Shown piece after piece: positions 11,801-23,157 of a stretch of DNA of 64,000 bases (position 1 is its first letter; each line of letters starts with the position of its first letter). The position numbers were made by a program, and so were the translations under genes. This DNA is from Chytriomyces cf. hyalinus JEL632. Lineage: Eukaryota; Chytridiomycota; Chytridiomycetes; Chytridiales; Chytriomycetaceae. The stretch spans positions 558,001 to 622,000 of the forward strand of contig JAIWWG010000003.1 in the NCBI GenBank assembly GCA_025435555.1, in the 5' to 3' direction. The notes under the pieces are model-generated. The model saw only the letters and a program-made list of their open reading frames with translations. It was not told where the DNA came from and ran no database searches.

Positions 11801-12872
11801 ATCAGGATGAAGTTATTTGTAAAGTTCGGGACACGTCTGGGAAACTTCTTGCAGCGCTGTTTGTAAACGGGTACGTTAAATACTGTTGTTTTTGTTTTCA
11901 ACTGTGGGCTAAATCTGTTTATTCAGTGACGGCTCGGTCGGCTTCAAGCGCGCACTGCTGAATGACTTGATCGAATCCATTGTACCCGTTGAGTGCCTAT
12001 TTCTTTATATTAGCTGTGCCATTGCGCTTTATTGAAACGACATGTAGATTATGAGCGACTTCAAAAACATCATCATCCCGTCCATCGATTACAAGGATGA
12101 AAATTGGCAGATTCACGTGGAAGATATGGTCATTTTCATGGAATCAGTTCTCCCGAAGCTATGCCAAGTTGAGGTGAGACTCGTCCTTCTATCTATTGCA
12201 GGTCTTCATGCCTTACCATTTCTCGCAACCAGCTTCAAAATTCCGTCATTTTTGGATTGAAGAAATCGATTGGAATAGCGTATGTCCAAAAATTGGAGCT
12301 GCAATTGTGAGTCACGCAATATTTATTCCAGTACTTGCCTTCATTGACGATGATCGCAAATATTGAACAGCCATCGCATCTTTGTTGATCTTCGCGACAT
12401 TCCCTTCTGGGCGAAAAAAGTAAGTGGAATGGCGCGAGTGGGAGAGCAAGGAAGGCTCGATCTGCAGGTAAGGCTCTTTTTTATTTTATTTATTTTTGTG
12501 GTGGCTGATTTCCGATATACTTGATCAGATTTTGGAGAGAGGAATCACAATCGTGGCCAATGTATCCGTCAACCCTGATCCGAAAGTGCTTACGAGCCCA
12601 ACTTTAGTGGCGAACCGAGTGGACGTGGATATTGGGCATGTGCATCTGAGGATCCACGGCACCAATAACGAGTTGAGTTAACAGTTTCCCTGTCTATATG
12701 TTCTCGATACTCAATACTCTACTTTTCGAAAACCAGCTCCTTGTACTCCACATTCAGCAGTCAGATTGTCGCGGTCATAAAAAAGACCATGAAGAAAGTG
12801 GTCGAAGCCGAGATTCTGGCGATGGTGGAGCGCCTGAATGTGCAGTTGAATAGTTTGAAGTCGATGTATGCG
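8888..12872 (+). CDS. HAM1-like lipid-binding (BPI/TULIP-type) protein
   Basis: Start chosen at ATG 8888 (MTSTRLGPASIQVP). Residues about 95-150 (LFQRINAALTAAKNGKMP...EARRVLKSIRQLM) match the N-terminal domain of fungal HAM1-like proteins. After LLKTSLGSLMAKDKSQKFL the normal fold is interrupted by a charged tandem repeat and a poly-Gln tract (listed separately), then resumes with FPDIAQSIWKQIGPTLSRF. The C-terminal half shows IIIPSIDYKDENWQIHVEDM, RIFVDLRDIPFWAKK, GRLDLQ and ITIVANVSVNPDP. This is the conserved HAM1 C-terminal domain, predicted to form a lipid-binding tube. The last exon encodes SLYSTFSSQIVAVIKK and stops with TAG at 12872. At least nine introns. In fungi such proteins are little studied; membrane or hyphal-fusion roles have been suggested for the namesake. 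Confidence 0.78.
9766..10330 (+). repeat. 36-nt minisatellite inside HAM1-like CDS
   Basis: About 10-14 diverged copies of a unit encoding roughly GRYQPEALRQTE (12 residues, 36 nt), with half-length variants such as QSDDRRASS at the 5' end. Because the period is a multiple of three, several other frames on both strands also stay open; those ORFs are by-products. The repeat adds a long charged, disordered insert to the protein. Confidence 0.9.
10632..10870 (+). repeat. Poly-Gln (CAG/CAA) tract inside HAM1-like CDS
   Basis: A run of CAG and CAA codons interrupted by Trp, Leu and Pro encodes a Q-rich segment of about 75 residues. It follows the intron ending near 10595 and comes directly before GIHLGSSEDFSIFPDI, where the conserved fold resumes. 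Mixed CAG/CAA use suggests an old tract rather than a recent pure expansion. Confidence 0.9.
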
Positions 12873-13077
12873 TAGCCGTTGTTTAGTGTTTAATTGTTTT
12901 GTTTGTTGGGCTTATGTCCATCTCTCGACGCTTCCTTGCTAATAAAACTGTATCATTATTGTATAACTTTCGTTGTTATTTTACAAACAAGTGATTTGCG
13001 AGGTTAGTTTTGATCAGCGGCAACAATGGGATCTGTTTGAAGATTACCGGGATTTACACTCCGCATTACTACGCCCA

Positions 13078-16042
13078 ATGCTTCTGACGCATCTCCTGCA
13101 GCTGTATGCACTGCTCACAGCATCACATGCACGGCCCGTGCGCCGCGGTGCTCCCGAGCACGCTCCAAACTCGCTGCGTTGCGCGTACCTCGTCAACTTT
13201 CCTTCAACAATCAACGGCCCCGCCTTTCTGAAACAGCATTTCGATGCCCACGCAATTGAGTACCAAGTTCGAGTCGCAGTCAACAACACGTTTGCAAACT
13301 TTGTTTCTTTCCAGATCCTCGGCCAATGCAGTTGAGGATTTTGAAAGTTTGGAATTTTTGGTTCAAGCTGGCTGACTAACCTTGCAATCCCTTCAAACGC
13401 ACAGACGCACCAGAACAAATCGAAACAATCCCATTCGCAAAAAGCTACTCCATCATTCGTGAACTCGATCGACCCGTCCTCATGTCATTCGAACCATCCG
13501 AAGCACAACCCAACCCCGAACTAATCCACTCCACCACCGGCGTCAACGAAGCTCGCGCAATCGGACTCACAGGAAAAGGTATCAAAGTCGCCGTAATTGA
13601 CGGCGGCGTGTATTATAAGCATCCTGCTCTCGGAGGTGGGTTTGGCCCCGGATATAAAGTCTCTGGGGGGTATGATTTTGTTGGGGACGCGTTTACGGGG
13701 ATGGGAACGTTGCCAGAGCCGGATTTGGATCCGTTGGATGACTGTAGTCGAAAGTCGCATGGTACGCATGTTTCTGGGATTATTGCTGGCGATGCGCGGG
13801 TGGTTGTTGAGAAAGGGTTTGTGCCTTCGATACCATGGACTGGTGTTGCGCCGGATGCGGAGATTTTGGCGTACCGAGTGTTGTGAGTGACGTGTATTTT
13901 GGAAGGTTCCCAAGCAGCTGAACTGACGTTACAAAAAAACCACAGTGGTTGCACAGGAAGCACCGCAAACGATTTGATCGCAGCTGCCATTTTCGCAGCA
14001 GCGGTAGACGGTGCGCACATCATCAACATTAGTTCGGGGTTCTTCCCGTCATATTCGGACGATCCGGACTCGATTGCCGCCGAAATGGTTGGAAAGGCCG
14101 GACATTTCGTCATTGCATCAGCAGGAAATGACGGGAAAGCGGGTCCGTTTGTGATTGGACATCCGGGAAATTCGCGCGGGGGTTTAGGTGTTGCGTCGTT
14201 TGATAATAGCGCTTCCAAGCACGCAAGCGTGGAAGTGAATGGAAAGGAATTTCCCTGTAACATGGGTCGAGTCGGACCGAAGTTGGAGTTTGGAAAAGAG
14301 TTTAGAATTGTTGTCAACAGTTGAGTTTTTTTTTTGAAGATTTCAAAAGACTGAAGTGAGTCTGATTCTGTTGCTCCGCAGACGCATATGCAAATCAGTT
14401 CAATCTCCAAAATGACGGTTCTGGTATTCCCTCAACGAATGCGACTGGAGCGGCTTTGCTGATTCGTCAGGGAAGCTATGGCAGTATAACAACTCGTTGC
14501 GACTTGGCGTCACGAGCCGGCGCAACTGCCTGCATTGTGTACGGAGCCACGGAGAAACTCGAAACCATTTCCGGCTCAAAAAAAATCCCAACAGTTTTCA
14601 TCCCCAACAGTGCCGCACAAGCCATCCTTGACATGATACACGCGGGAACCCTCACTCCAATCATTCTATTCCACAAACAAGGCATCATGCACGCAACAGG
14701 AACCATCAACACCCTATCCATATTCTCTTCACCGGGCCTCACGGATGACTTGTTCCTGAAACCGGATCTCGGCGGTATCGGAGGCCAAGTGCTTTCATCA
14801 ATCTCTCCAAACTCTGCCAAAATGAATGGATATTCTGAACGTTACGCAACATTGACGGGAACTTCAATGGCCGCCCCGTATGTCGCAGGTGTGGCTGCGT
14901 TGGTGTTGCAGCATCGAGGAGTCCATTCAATCTCGTTTCATGAGTTGCGCGGGTATCTTCAAAACACGGCGAGACCGGCGATTTTGGCCAAAACTCGGTT
15001 TTTACATTCACCGGCGTATCAAGGAGCCGGGCTTGTGAATGCGTATCAGGCTGCTGTTGCGACAACGTTGGTTCTGCCTTCTGCGATTTCGTTGAATGAT
15101 ACGGATAACTTGGAGCCTTACACGAGCATCACGATATATAACCGGGGTAGCGTGGATGTACAGTATACCGTGCGGATTCAAGATTCTGTGACGGTTAACC
15201 CATATTTGCCGAACGACGATTTCACGCAAGATTCGAAAACAACGCGATTCACGGCAGAAAACACTGGCCAACTGCAATTTATCTATCAGAACGAGCCAAC
15301 GCAGTCCATCTACCCAATCAGAAGTATTATCATACCGGCAGGTCAATCCGATACACTCTACTTCCGGGCCCAACCAGCCCAACCGAAATACAACGGCATT
15401 GCAATATACGGAGGCTATATTGAAATCAAAACCTCTATCGATGCTAACGCAACCATACATGTACCTTACGCTGGAGTCTCTGGGTCATGGCGGCAGAAAC
15501 CAATTTGGGTGCGATCATCCGCGTCGTTGCACAAGCAATGGGCGTCGAGGTACGGCATCCCATTCAAATCTACCGCCACAGGAATCTACCTCACGGACAA
15601 GTTCAACCCAGTCCGCGAAAACGCAGTCCTCAACTGCACGCAAGAAAGCATCCAAGTTCTTGCGCTCATTGGCTCAACGACCAAACATGCATTTGTACAG
15701 GCAGTATGGCAAGGGACTATTGTTGACGCTCTTTCTGAATATGGGTTTTCCGTGACAGCGCCTGTTCTTGTTCAACTGATCGACACCAAAACGCGCGCTT
15801 CTCGCGTTGCAGACTGGTACCGAGCATCGCGAAGCACTTTCCGGGCATCGCCATGCATTCAAGAGCCCACTGTATTTCAGTTCAAAGGGTTCGCTTATAA
15901 CCGCAACGGTCAGTCAGCGCGGTTGCCGCCGGGATCGTATAAACTGCTTTTCAAGGCTTTGAAGCCCTTTTCTCCAAAAGGAAGTACAGCGATTGTTGAT
16001 TATGATGTCGTTGAGACGGCCGTGTTTCATCTTGTTTATTAA
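13078..16042 (+). CDS. Secreted subtilase (S8) with PA insert and C-terminal beta-domains
   Basis: ATG 13078 is preferred because it gives a clean signal peptide (MLLTHLLQLYALLTASHA). A propeptide-like segment follows (RCAYLVNFPSTINGPAFLK). The catalytic Asp lies in VAVIDGGVYY (near 13600), His in SHGTHVSGI (near 13755), oxyanion Asn in ASAGNDG (near 14125) and Ser in LTGTSMAAPYVAGV (near 14865). Between Asn and Ser an insert of about 200 residues includes ATGAALLIRQGSYG and KKIPTVFIPNSAA, typical of a protease-associated (PA) domain. About 350 residues after the Ser form Fn3-like beta-domains. This is the architecture of Vpr/cucumisin-like extracellular subtilases. Introns lie near 13335-13410, 13885-13945 and 14323-14382. 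The role is probably extracellular protein digestion. Confidence 0.9.
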
Positions 16043-16246
16043 AAGGGGTATTAGAAATGGAGGACAAGTGAAGTGGGCAAAGGAACTTCCGTATATATAT
16101 TCTCTAATTATTTTTTCATATGGTATACCGTATGAACGAACAAGTAAACCAACCTGCCCCGCTTGCATTGAATCAAATGAGCAGCAATAAAATCAAATAA
16201 CACAGTGGCAAGTATCAACAAGAACTCTCACACTGCTCCTGCTCGA

Positions 16247-16558
16247 TCAAAAGGTGGCGGTATCTCCAGCGTAACCGCTGGTCTGATGCCAGGCGCGTGA
16301 TGTGAAGATGTTGCATTTTTGGCGACTTCGGTTTTTGTGTAAAGTTTCAAAGGGTTTCCGCACAAAAAAACTCTGTCAAAGGAAACCCAACACCAGGAAC
16401 AATCAGGCATTCTAGAAGCTCGGCATGTTGACCTGATTTCATTGCATCGAAGGGGTACCACTGGGACTCCAACAGAAAATCCTTACCTGAGCTCTTGTTG
16501 GTGTACGGATCCAGAAGACAGAAGGCGTTGTGTGCTGATCAGAATCAGCTGGCATCAT
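16247..16558 (-). CDS. Possible small two-exon gene
   Basis: On the minus strand, ATG at 16558 opens an exon reading MMPADSDQHTTPSVFWIRTP and ends at a good donor (gtaagg). About 120 nt on, the acceptor tttgacag restores an open frame reading SFFVRKPFETLHKNRSRQ up to a TGA at 16247. The product would be about 66 residues. Support is only splice consensus and reading frame; no family is recognised. The rest of the 600-nt gap between the subtilase and the first receptor shows nothing else. Confidence 0.22.
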
Positions 16559-16646
16559 AACCGTCAGTCACTCTAATTGGGGCGTAGTCACCTGACTGAA
16601 ATTCATCAAAGAGAAAAATAAACAAAAAAGATCAGAAAGCTGGAAA

Positions 16647-17858
16647 ATGAATGCGACTCAGCTTTTCCGCGCTACTACTGCGCCGACCTCAGCCACAGAC
16701 TACCCGCCACTACAGCAGCAACAGCAGCAACCCTTCCCCATCACACGCACGAACCTGTACGAACCGCGCACTATGCAGAACGAACCCAACTTTATCCTCT
16801 TTTACTACATCGACCTGCCCATCTTCGTCATGGGGACGCTGTTCAACGGATACATACTGCAAACCATCCTACGCAACTACAGTAGACTTGTGCGGGATCG
16901 ACTGGACCGTTGCGTGACGCTTCTCATTGGAACGTACTTTACGTGGAGTGTTGCGGCAACGGTGCAGTACTCTGTGTGGCTGTTTCATGCGAGCTCGTGG
17001 TTCTACCGCCTCAGCGCCATGAGCACGAGCATGCAGATTCTGCTTGTCTTTGGCGCAAACACGTTGATGGTGTGTTGCTGTTCATTGGTGTCACCCGAGT
17101 ATTAGTCAGCTACAATTTTAAACAAACACCAAAAACAGGCGCTCGAACGCTTCTTCCTCATCCGCGACTACTCGGTCCATCAGACCAGCAAACACATCAG
17201 CGGCGTCATTGTCTACATCGGCGTCATGTGCGGGATCATTGTCGCCGTGTTTGTCAGTAGTCCCAGCCACGATGCAATATGGCCGGCGCATCCAGTTGAA
17301 CAAACGATCTGGACCGTCACCATGCTTCTCAGCTTCATTGTCATGAGCGTTAGCATCGCTGTGCTGTACACGCTGACTTTCCGGTATTCATCAAAGATGC
17401 TGCGAGAAGCGTTCGACACCATGAAAATGACGGCTGGGAGTGATGCTATAGTTCATCCACAGAGGGCATCCATTTCGCATCTTCAACTGCAGCGCAAGAT
17501 TTTAAGCAAATGTTTTTTAATGTTTGGAATTGTTTTCTTTTCGTATGCGCCTGAGGCGTTGTCGTTTGTGCTTGTGGTGAGTGTTGATGTTGTAGTTGAG
17601 GATGGATCGAGGAAGGGACTAACGGCATTTCTCTTGCATTTAATAGAGGACGTTAAAGTTGAATCAGTGGGAGCAGCCTATTTTCTGGTTTCAGACCGTT
17701 TCGCGAGTGTTGCTCGTGTTGGATGTTCTGGTGAGAATGTTTCTGACTTGAAGGGGGAGGTAGTGACTGAAGGCAACTCTCTCATTCGCGAACAGGTGTC
17801 ACCAGCATTTGTTTTATATTTTATGACGGATATACGCAGAGCAGTTCTTGATGGGTGA
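16647..17858 (+). CDS. Seven-TM receptor-like protein A
   Basis: Start ATG 16647 with an N-glycosylation site (NAT) and a short poly-Gln near residue 24. TM1 begins at FILFYYIDLPIFVMGTLFNG. TM3 ends in a split motif: the exon finishing GANTLMV is joined, after an intron at about 17070-17139, to ALERFFLIRDYS, so an E-R-F stands where rhodopsin-like receptors have D/E-R-Y. TM4-TM6 follow. Two more introns (about 17577-17646 and 17734-17795) give RTLKLNQWEQPIFWFQTV, LLVLDVLVSPAFVLYF and MTDIRRAVLDG. The intron model is supported residue by residue by the paralogue 250 nt downstream. Predicted plasma-membrane receptor; ligand unknown. Confidence 0.8.
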
Positions 17859-18072
17859 TGAATGCGCGCGTAAGAATAAATTAATTGACAGTCACAAACC
17901 ATCTCTGGCAACTCAACAGCAATTACTCGCTCACACTTGACATTCATTAGTTGCTTTGAAAGACTTCCCAGAACGGTGCGTGCGTGGCCTTGGATGTGGG
18001 GGAAATTTCATAGCTGCGTGGACAGAAATTGACCCACAACCACAACCGCCACCACGGACGAAAGAGAGGAAA

Positions 18073-18114
18073 ATGAATTCGGCTGCTGCAAATCTATCAC
18101 AAAAAAGTACGTAA
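18073..18114 (+). promoter_or_regulatory. uORF overlapping the start codon of receptor B (TAATG)
   Basis: A 13-codon upstream ORF starts with ATG at 18073 and ends in TAA at 18112-18114. The final A is the first base of the receptor B start codon, giving TAATG. Such an overlap could allow termination-reinitiation. I tested reading the stretch as a tiny intron (gtacgt...actcag), but the phase does not fit. Confidence 0.4.
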
Positions 18115-19067
18115 TGCCACTGACTCAGTCCACGGCGGTGCTCGAAAACAAAACAACTGCCCCACCGCCTGGGAACCTCTACGAACGACGCACGATGCAG
18201 AACGAGCCCAGCTTTATCCTCTTTTACTACGTGGACCTTCCCATCTTTATCCTGGGCGTTCTTTTCAACGGATTCATCTTGTACAGGCTGGTGCCCAAGT
18301 CCAAGAGCTTGCTCAGCGAGAGGCTTGAGAGAGTCATGACACTGCTGTTTGCCGCCTACTTCAGCTGGAGCGTCGGCGCCACGTTCATTTACACGATTTG
18401 GCTGTTTCATGCGAGCGAATGGTTTTATAAACTCAGCGCCATCATCACCAGTGTCCAGATTGTGTTGTTGTTTGGCGGGAATACTCTCTTGGCCCTCGAA
18501 CGCTTCTTTCTCATCAAAGAATTCACTTTCGATCAAAGCCGGCCGTACTTTCTCGGAGCATGCTGCTCCATTGGAGCCATGGTGGGCCTCATCGGGGCGC
18601 TGTTTGTCTCAAGCCCTAGCTACGACGGCATCTGGCCGGCGAACCCTGTGGAGCAGTCCATCTGGACAGTGAGCATGCTGTTCAGCTTCATTGCAATGAG
18701 CGTTGCCATCGTAGTTCTGTACACGCTGACGTACCTGCACTCATCCAAAATGCTTCGAGAAGGCCTCGAGAAGGCCAAAGCGGCAGACCCGGTATTCGCC
18801 GACAGCTTGGTGCATATCCAGTTGGAGCGCAAAATTCTCAAGAAATGCTGTATTATGGCGGGCAGTTTGTTCATGTGTTATGTGCCGGAGGCGTTGTCGT
18901 TTATTCTTGTTCGCACGTTGCATTTGGATCAGAGGGAGCCTAGGCTGTTTATGTTTCAGAGCATTGCACGGGCGTTGCTTGTTTTGGATGTGATTGTTAC
19001 GCCGGCGCTGATTCTTTATTTTATGCCCAGTTTAAGAAGGGCCGTGTTTGGAGGGAAGGTGGTGTGA
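18114..19067 (+). CDS. Seven-TM receptor-like protein B, intronless paralogue of A
   Basis: A single open exon of 317 codons. It aligns along its whole length with receptor A: LYERRTMQNEPSFILFYY against LYEPRTMQNEPNFILFYY, WLFHASEWFYKLSA against WLFHASSWFYRLSA, and LLVLDVIVTPALILYF against LLVLDVLVSPAFVLYF. TM3 ends NTLLALERFFLI and the tail begins FMPSLRRAVFGG. The cytoplasmic C-tail is very short. The two genes lie head to tail and are plainly a tandem duplication. This copy lacks all three introns of A. The pattern of an ERF motif after TM3 and TPALILYF in TM7 supports a rhodopsin-like fold, but this is divergent from animal receptors. Confidence 0.85.
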   Translation: MPLTQSTAVLENKTTAPPPGNLYERRTMQNEPSFILFYYVDLPIFILGVLFNGFILYRLVPKSKSLLSERLERVMTLLFAAYFSWSVGATFIYTIWLFHASEWFYKLSAIITSVQIVLLFGGNTLLALERFFLIKEFTFDQSRPYFLGACCSIGAMVGLIGALFVSSPSYDGIWPANPVEQSIWTVSMLFSFIAMSVAIVVLYTLTYLHSSKMLREGLEKAKAADPVFADSLVHIQLERKILKKCCIMAGSLFMCYVPEALSFILVRTLHLDQREPRLFMFQSIARALLVLDVIVTPALILYFMPSLRRAVFGGKVV

Positions 19068-19091
19068 ATTTGTCTGGAGGGGGTGTGCACT

Positions 19092-19157
19092 ATGTTCCTT
19101 CTCTCCTTTCTATTTTCCTTCTCTCCTTTCTATTTTCCTTCTATTTTCCTTCTTTAT
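19092..19157 (+). repeat. Pyrimidine-rich tandem repeat after receptor B
   Basis: The unit ttccttctctcctttctatt is repeated about two and a half times with a shortened third copy (ttccttctatt). It lies just after the receptor B stop codon, in the probable 3' UTR. Confidence 0.85.
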
Positions 19158-19335
19158 TCCGTGCACGTATTTCCCCGCATAGCGCCGTAGCGCGTGTATA
19201 TACATAATGCATTCCCATCGTTGACGCCGTGGTTTGGTTGAAAGATCCTTCTCGAATGATCTCGCGAGTATTGATGTCAGGCACGCGCCCAATGAGATAC
19301 AGCTGCGTTCACTGTCCAAACACGTTGACTGCGGT

Positions 19336-19357
19336 TGACTCAAGAGTGACTCATTGG
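19336..19357 (+). promoter_or_regulatory. Paired TGACTCA sites plus ATTGG, upstream of first USP gene
   Basis: Two copies of TGACTCA (19336-19342 and 19347-19353), 11 nt apart start to start. The second runs directly into ATTGG, an inverted CCAAT. They lie about 120-140 nt upstream of the USP start at 19476. TGASTCA is the classical AP-1/Gcn4 bZIP half-site pair. The same sites stand before the other two USP genes. Confidence 0.5.
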
Positions 19358-19475
19358 CTGTCGTGTTTGTGCCGGATCAGGGTTTGCACCGGGAAAAAAG
19401 AGCAGTACAAAAAGCACGCCACATTCCCATTTTTCTTTCATCTCAACTTACAAACAAACCCAACCAACCTGAACA

Positions 19476-20187
19476 ATGCTCGCTCTTCACGCCAACTCCG
19501 TTGCTACCGGCGCTGCCCGTGCTTCCCTCTTTCATGAAATCGTCCTCGAGTCTGAAAACATCGATGCTGCTGCTGCCCCAACCAAACGCACCGTTGCCAT
19601 TGCTGTGGTGAGTTGAATCGGATCTCTCAGTTTTTGAAAGTCCGGCTTCTAACGTGACTTCAACTACTCAGGATGCCTCGCAGTACGCCCACCACGCTGT
19701 TCAATGGGCCCTGGACAACTACATCCGCCAAGACGATCTTGTCGCATTCATCAACGTCCGCACACAAGTGTATGTTCCAGCAGTGGGTCTGGACGGCAAC
19801 GCCAGTCTCGAAGTGGCCGAATTTGCCGAGGAGCGCTACATTGAAGACTCAAAGCAGCTTCTCGGATCCTTCATGAAGCTTGTCTCCCAAAAGGGATTCG
19901 TCAGCAAGGGTTTCTCGCTCGGCGGGTTCCAGCAGCGTAGACATGCAATTGTCGAGAAATGCACACAGCTGAATGCACATGTGCTCATCTGCGCATCTCG
20001 CGGCGTGAATGCTGTCTCGCGCGCGTTGCTTGGGAGCGTCACTGACTACTGCGCGCATCACTGCACGTGCCCAGTCATTGTTGTCAGACCCACGCGCAAG
20101 GAGCTCGACGCAATGACTGTGCCTGCACACCACAAGTACCCAGAGGCCATTCCAGTTCCTCCCAGTGCTGCGGTCAACAAGATTTGA
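19476..20187 (+). CDS. Universal stress protein family member 1
   Basis: Exon 1 (from ATG 19476) encodes a 45-residue head ending TKRTVAIAV. An intron (gtgagt...actcag) separates it from DASQYAHHAVQWALDNYI, so the intron falls exactly before the first USP-fold Asp. The C-terminal part, SRGVNAVSRALLGSVTDY, then CPVIVVRP, has the Gly-rich nucleotide-binding loop and last beta-strand of ATP-binding USPs. Small soluble proteins of this family are induced by stress; the precise function is unknown. There are two further copies at 32.0 and 36.1 kb. Confidence 0.9.
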
Positions 20188-20448
20188 TTAGTGTTCAGTC
20201 TCTAGATCTCTTTTTGAGCATTGCGTGCTCGTCTCTTCATCTATACAGTGTACTCTTTTGCCATTTGAATAAATATCCATTTTGACAGTAAATACCCTGT
20301 TGTGTATGCATGCATGCAGTTCAAGCACACTCACAGACAGTGCTTGGCCACACTGCTTGGCCACATCTCAGTTTGCCTGCTGCGTAAAATAAATATACCA
20401 ACAAATAAATATTTACGTTTTATAGACAAAAAGAAGGGTCAAAAAATC

Positions 20449-23157
20449 ATGTCTGAGAGCACAAAGATGGAGGCAGAACCCACGCCTGTCCAGACAGAAG
20501 CACCAGCTGGCCCCGTCGCAGCCGCCTCAGCCGTCCCAGTCGCGCATTCGAATGCAAAGATTGTTGAAGGTACTTCACCGTCGATTCAACAAATGTTCCT
20601 TAACTAAAAACAAAAAATAACTCCTTGTGCTCCCAGAGTTTCAGTACTTGCTCGAAAAGTCACAGCAACTGTTTGCGGGACTAAGGTGAGAAGAGGACTC
20701 CCAGTCACGCGGAGAGGAGGGTGTGAAGAGCGGAAGTCGTTGTGTTCTATTGCGCAGCGAGTTGCCCTTCTTCTCTCCTTTCAACCTTCCGGACATGAAA
20801 ACCGATTGAAAAATATGCTTCCTTGCCGTTATTATTCCACAAGGATTCGGATTTTTTTATTTACCCCCCGCGTTTTTTTTCTTCTTCTTCGTGCGCAGAG
20901 ATCTGCCCCCGACTGGAAAGAATTGGCAACCGTACTTCCAGCGCACATTTGAAGTCTACACGAAACTGTGGAAATTCCAGCAAACGCATCGGTGAGTTTT
21001 TCAGAATTTCGGTCGATTATAAATTTCTCACACAACCGTTCATGCCGCAGTTTGGTCCTTGAAAACAAGGACTTGTACGGACTCAAGCGTTATGAGATTG
21101 GTGAAATCGCATCCAAGATTGGGCGTGAGTCTCGGCAATTTTTTAGTGCATCGATGCACCGTGTTGACGATACCATTTTTTCTTTTAGAACTGTATTACC
21201 ACTACTATTTACGAACTAGTGAAACAAACTATCTGTACGAATCTTATGTCTTTTACGAAGCAATCCGCGAACGCCAATACTTTCGGGATGTCCTGGATGC
21301 CAAAAAGTATGTTTTTTCTCCAAACACTCGAACTACACTGGCCGATCATTTCACTGATGATTTCTATTTTAGCCCTCCACTTATGATCAAGAAGCTGCGT
21401 TACTATGCCCGTTTCATTGTCGTTTGCCTTCTCTTGAACTCGAACGAAACAATCAAAAAGTTGATGGAGGAACTCACGGGTCTGATTGACGAATACACAA
21501 AAACGTTTAAACCGAGCGACGGTGGCGAATGGAATGTGGTTCTCTCTGAAATCACCACGTTTTTGGAGGTATGCGTGTGTGGAGTCGAACTTGTTGCGGT
21601 TCAAAGATACCGAAAAAGACTGATTTTTATTTTATTTTCTCCACAGGCTGAAAAACGACTTACTCCCGTGAACCCGGAAGACCCAAGCGCTCACATCATT
21701 CCACCTCAATCTCGACTGCCCCTCAGCAAGCACACGCCGCTTGTTGTCCCCGGTGCAGATGGCGCACCCCCGCAGCCCAAACTCAAGCTGCAAGAAGCCA
21801 TTCTCGTTGGAAACTATGCGAATCAAATTAAATTCAGTGAATTGACGTTGGACATGTACCGCATGCTTCAGAGTCTGGAACGTGAGCCGAGCGTGTCTGG
21901 AAAAGGCGGAGCAATGGCGCCTCCGCAGCATGATGCGATGGCTGTGGATGGTGAAGCGGGTGGTGCTGGGGATGAGAAGGGGGTGTCGAGTAAACGATCG
22001 AATCCTCACAAGTATCTGTTGTATAGACCCACTCTTGCGCAGTTGACTTTGTACATTGCCACTGCTTTTAAGGTATATATTTTTTGTTTGTGTGTGAAAC
22101 TGTTTGCTGGAACGCCTCTTGTGCGGGTCTTTTTCTTTTCCAGGACATCAATGAGAACTCGGCGCTTCTTTTGTACCTCAGTGCAGATGGATCCAAGCGC
22201 CAAGGTGCAGAGACGTCAGGATACAATGGCGGTGTTGCGACAGCAGTCAATTACTCGCGCAGCAAGCCAGACAAGACGGACGCGGATCAGACGAACCTGA
22301 TTCACAGTCTCCACCCCGGAGATTTAGTTCCTTTCATGCGAAAACCTCTCTTTGTTGTCATTGATAGCACCAACAGTGCTGCGTTCAAGGTATTACCTGG
22401 ATCTCGCTTTTGTGTCCTGCATGTGTCCTCGCGCTCATGCATTTTTCATTCGTCGATAGTCCACACCCCATGTGTTTAACCAGGCGTTTGTTTGTTTAAT
22501 GAGCCCCGTTGAGTATCCCTCCACGTTGAAAGGTACACACGTGTCGATTTGCGTGGATTTTTCAAGCCACTCAATTTTTTCTGTTGCTGCCCAGACACAT
22601 CTCCAATCGGGAGCTTGTTTACTTTGTTTTTGAACAGTCCAATCAAAGGGTTTGCCTTCATCAACGACATTCCCGACACGCAAGTCGACACGTGGAGCAA
22701 ATGTTACCCCATCTTTACGCAGATGGAGAAAATGATATCAGACGCTTTCGACGCATCAACAACCTTGGGTGAGTTTTTATTATTATGACTGGTTTCTGGA
22801 AGTACGATCAGCAAAAAAATGTTAAAACATGTAAATGCACGGTATTCCCAGACAAGTCATTTAAGCGATTCCTGCAGGATGACTTTTTGAGGCAGATTTT
22901 GGTGCGATTTGCTGTGTGCAGTGGGTTGTTGTGTTCTCATGTTGGGTTTAAAGAAGCCAAGGTGACTATTTTTTCGTGTGTGGTTTTATACTGCAAGGCT
23001 GATATTTTTGTATTTTCTCAAGTATCTTCCATGCTCGGAGCCAGCATTGCCATCAGCTTCGTATTTGACTCCAGAGGTGATTACCAAGTTCCAAGAGCTT
23101 GTTGGGATCGCGAATGTTGCCCAGTCATACAACTTTACGGCGGATGCAGTGCAGTGA
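20449..23157 (+). CDS. SCAI homologue (suppressor of cancer cell invasion family)
   Basis: Start ATG 20449 (MSESTKMEAEPTPVQ). Following exons give EFQYLLEKSQQLFAGL, NWQPYFQRTFEVYTKLWKFQ, YGLKRYEIGEIASKIGQLYY, YESYVFYEAIRERQYF and LRYYARFIVVCLLLN. The middle part has KLKLQEAILVGNYANQIKFS and KYLLYRPTLAQLTLYIATAF. The end has KPLFVVIDSTNSAAFK, SPIGSLFTLFLNSPIKGF, QDDFLRQILVRFAVCSG and LTPEVITKFQELV. These blocks in this order are diagnostic of SCAI. In animals SCAI represses MRTF/SRF transcription and acts with 53BP1 in DNA repair. About ten introns; the stop TGA is at 23155-23157. The fungal role is not known. Confidence 0.88.

Noticed and set aside
18073-18135. Tiny 22-nt intron (gtacgt...actcag) joining MNSAAANLSQK to receptor B
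   Set aside because: The exon phases do not match, so a uORF is the better reading.
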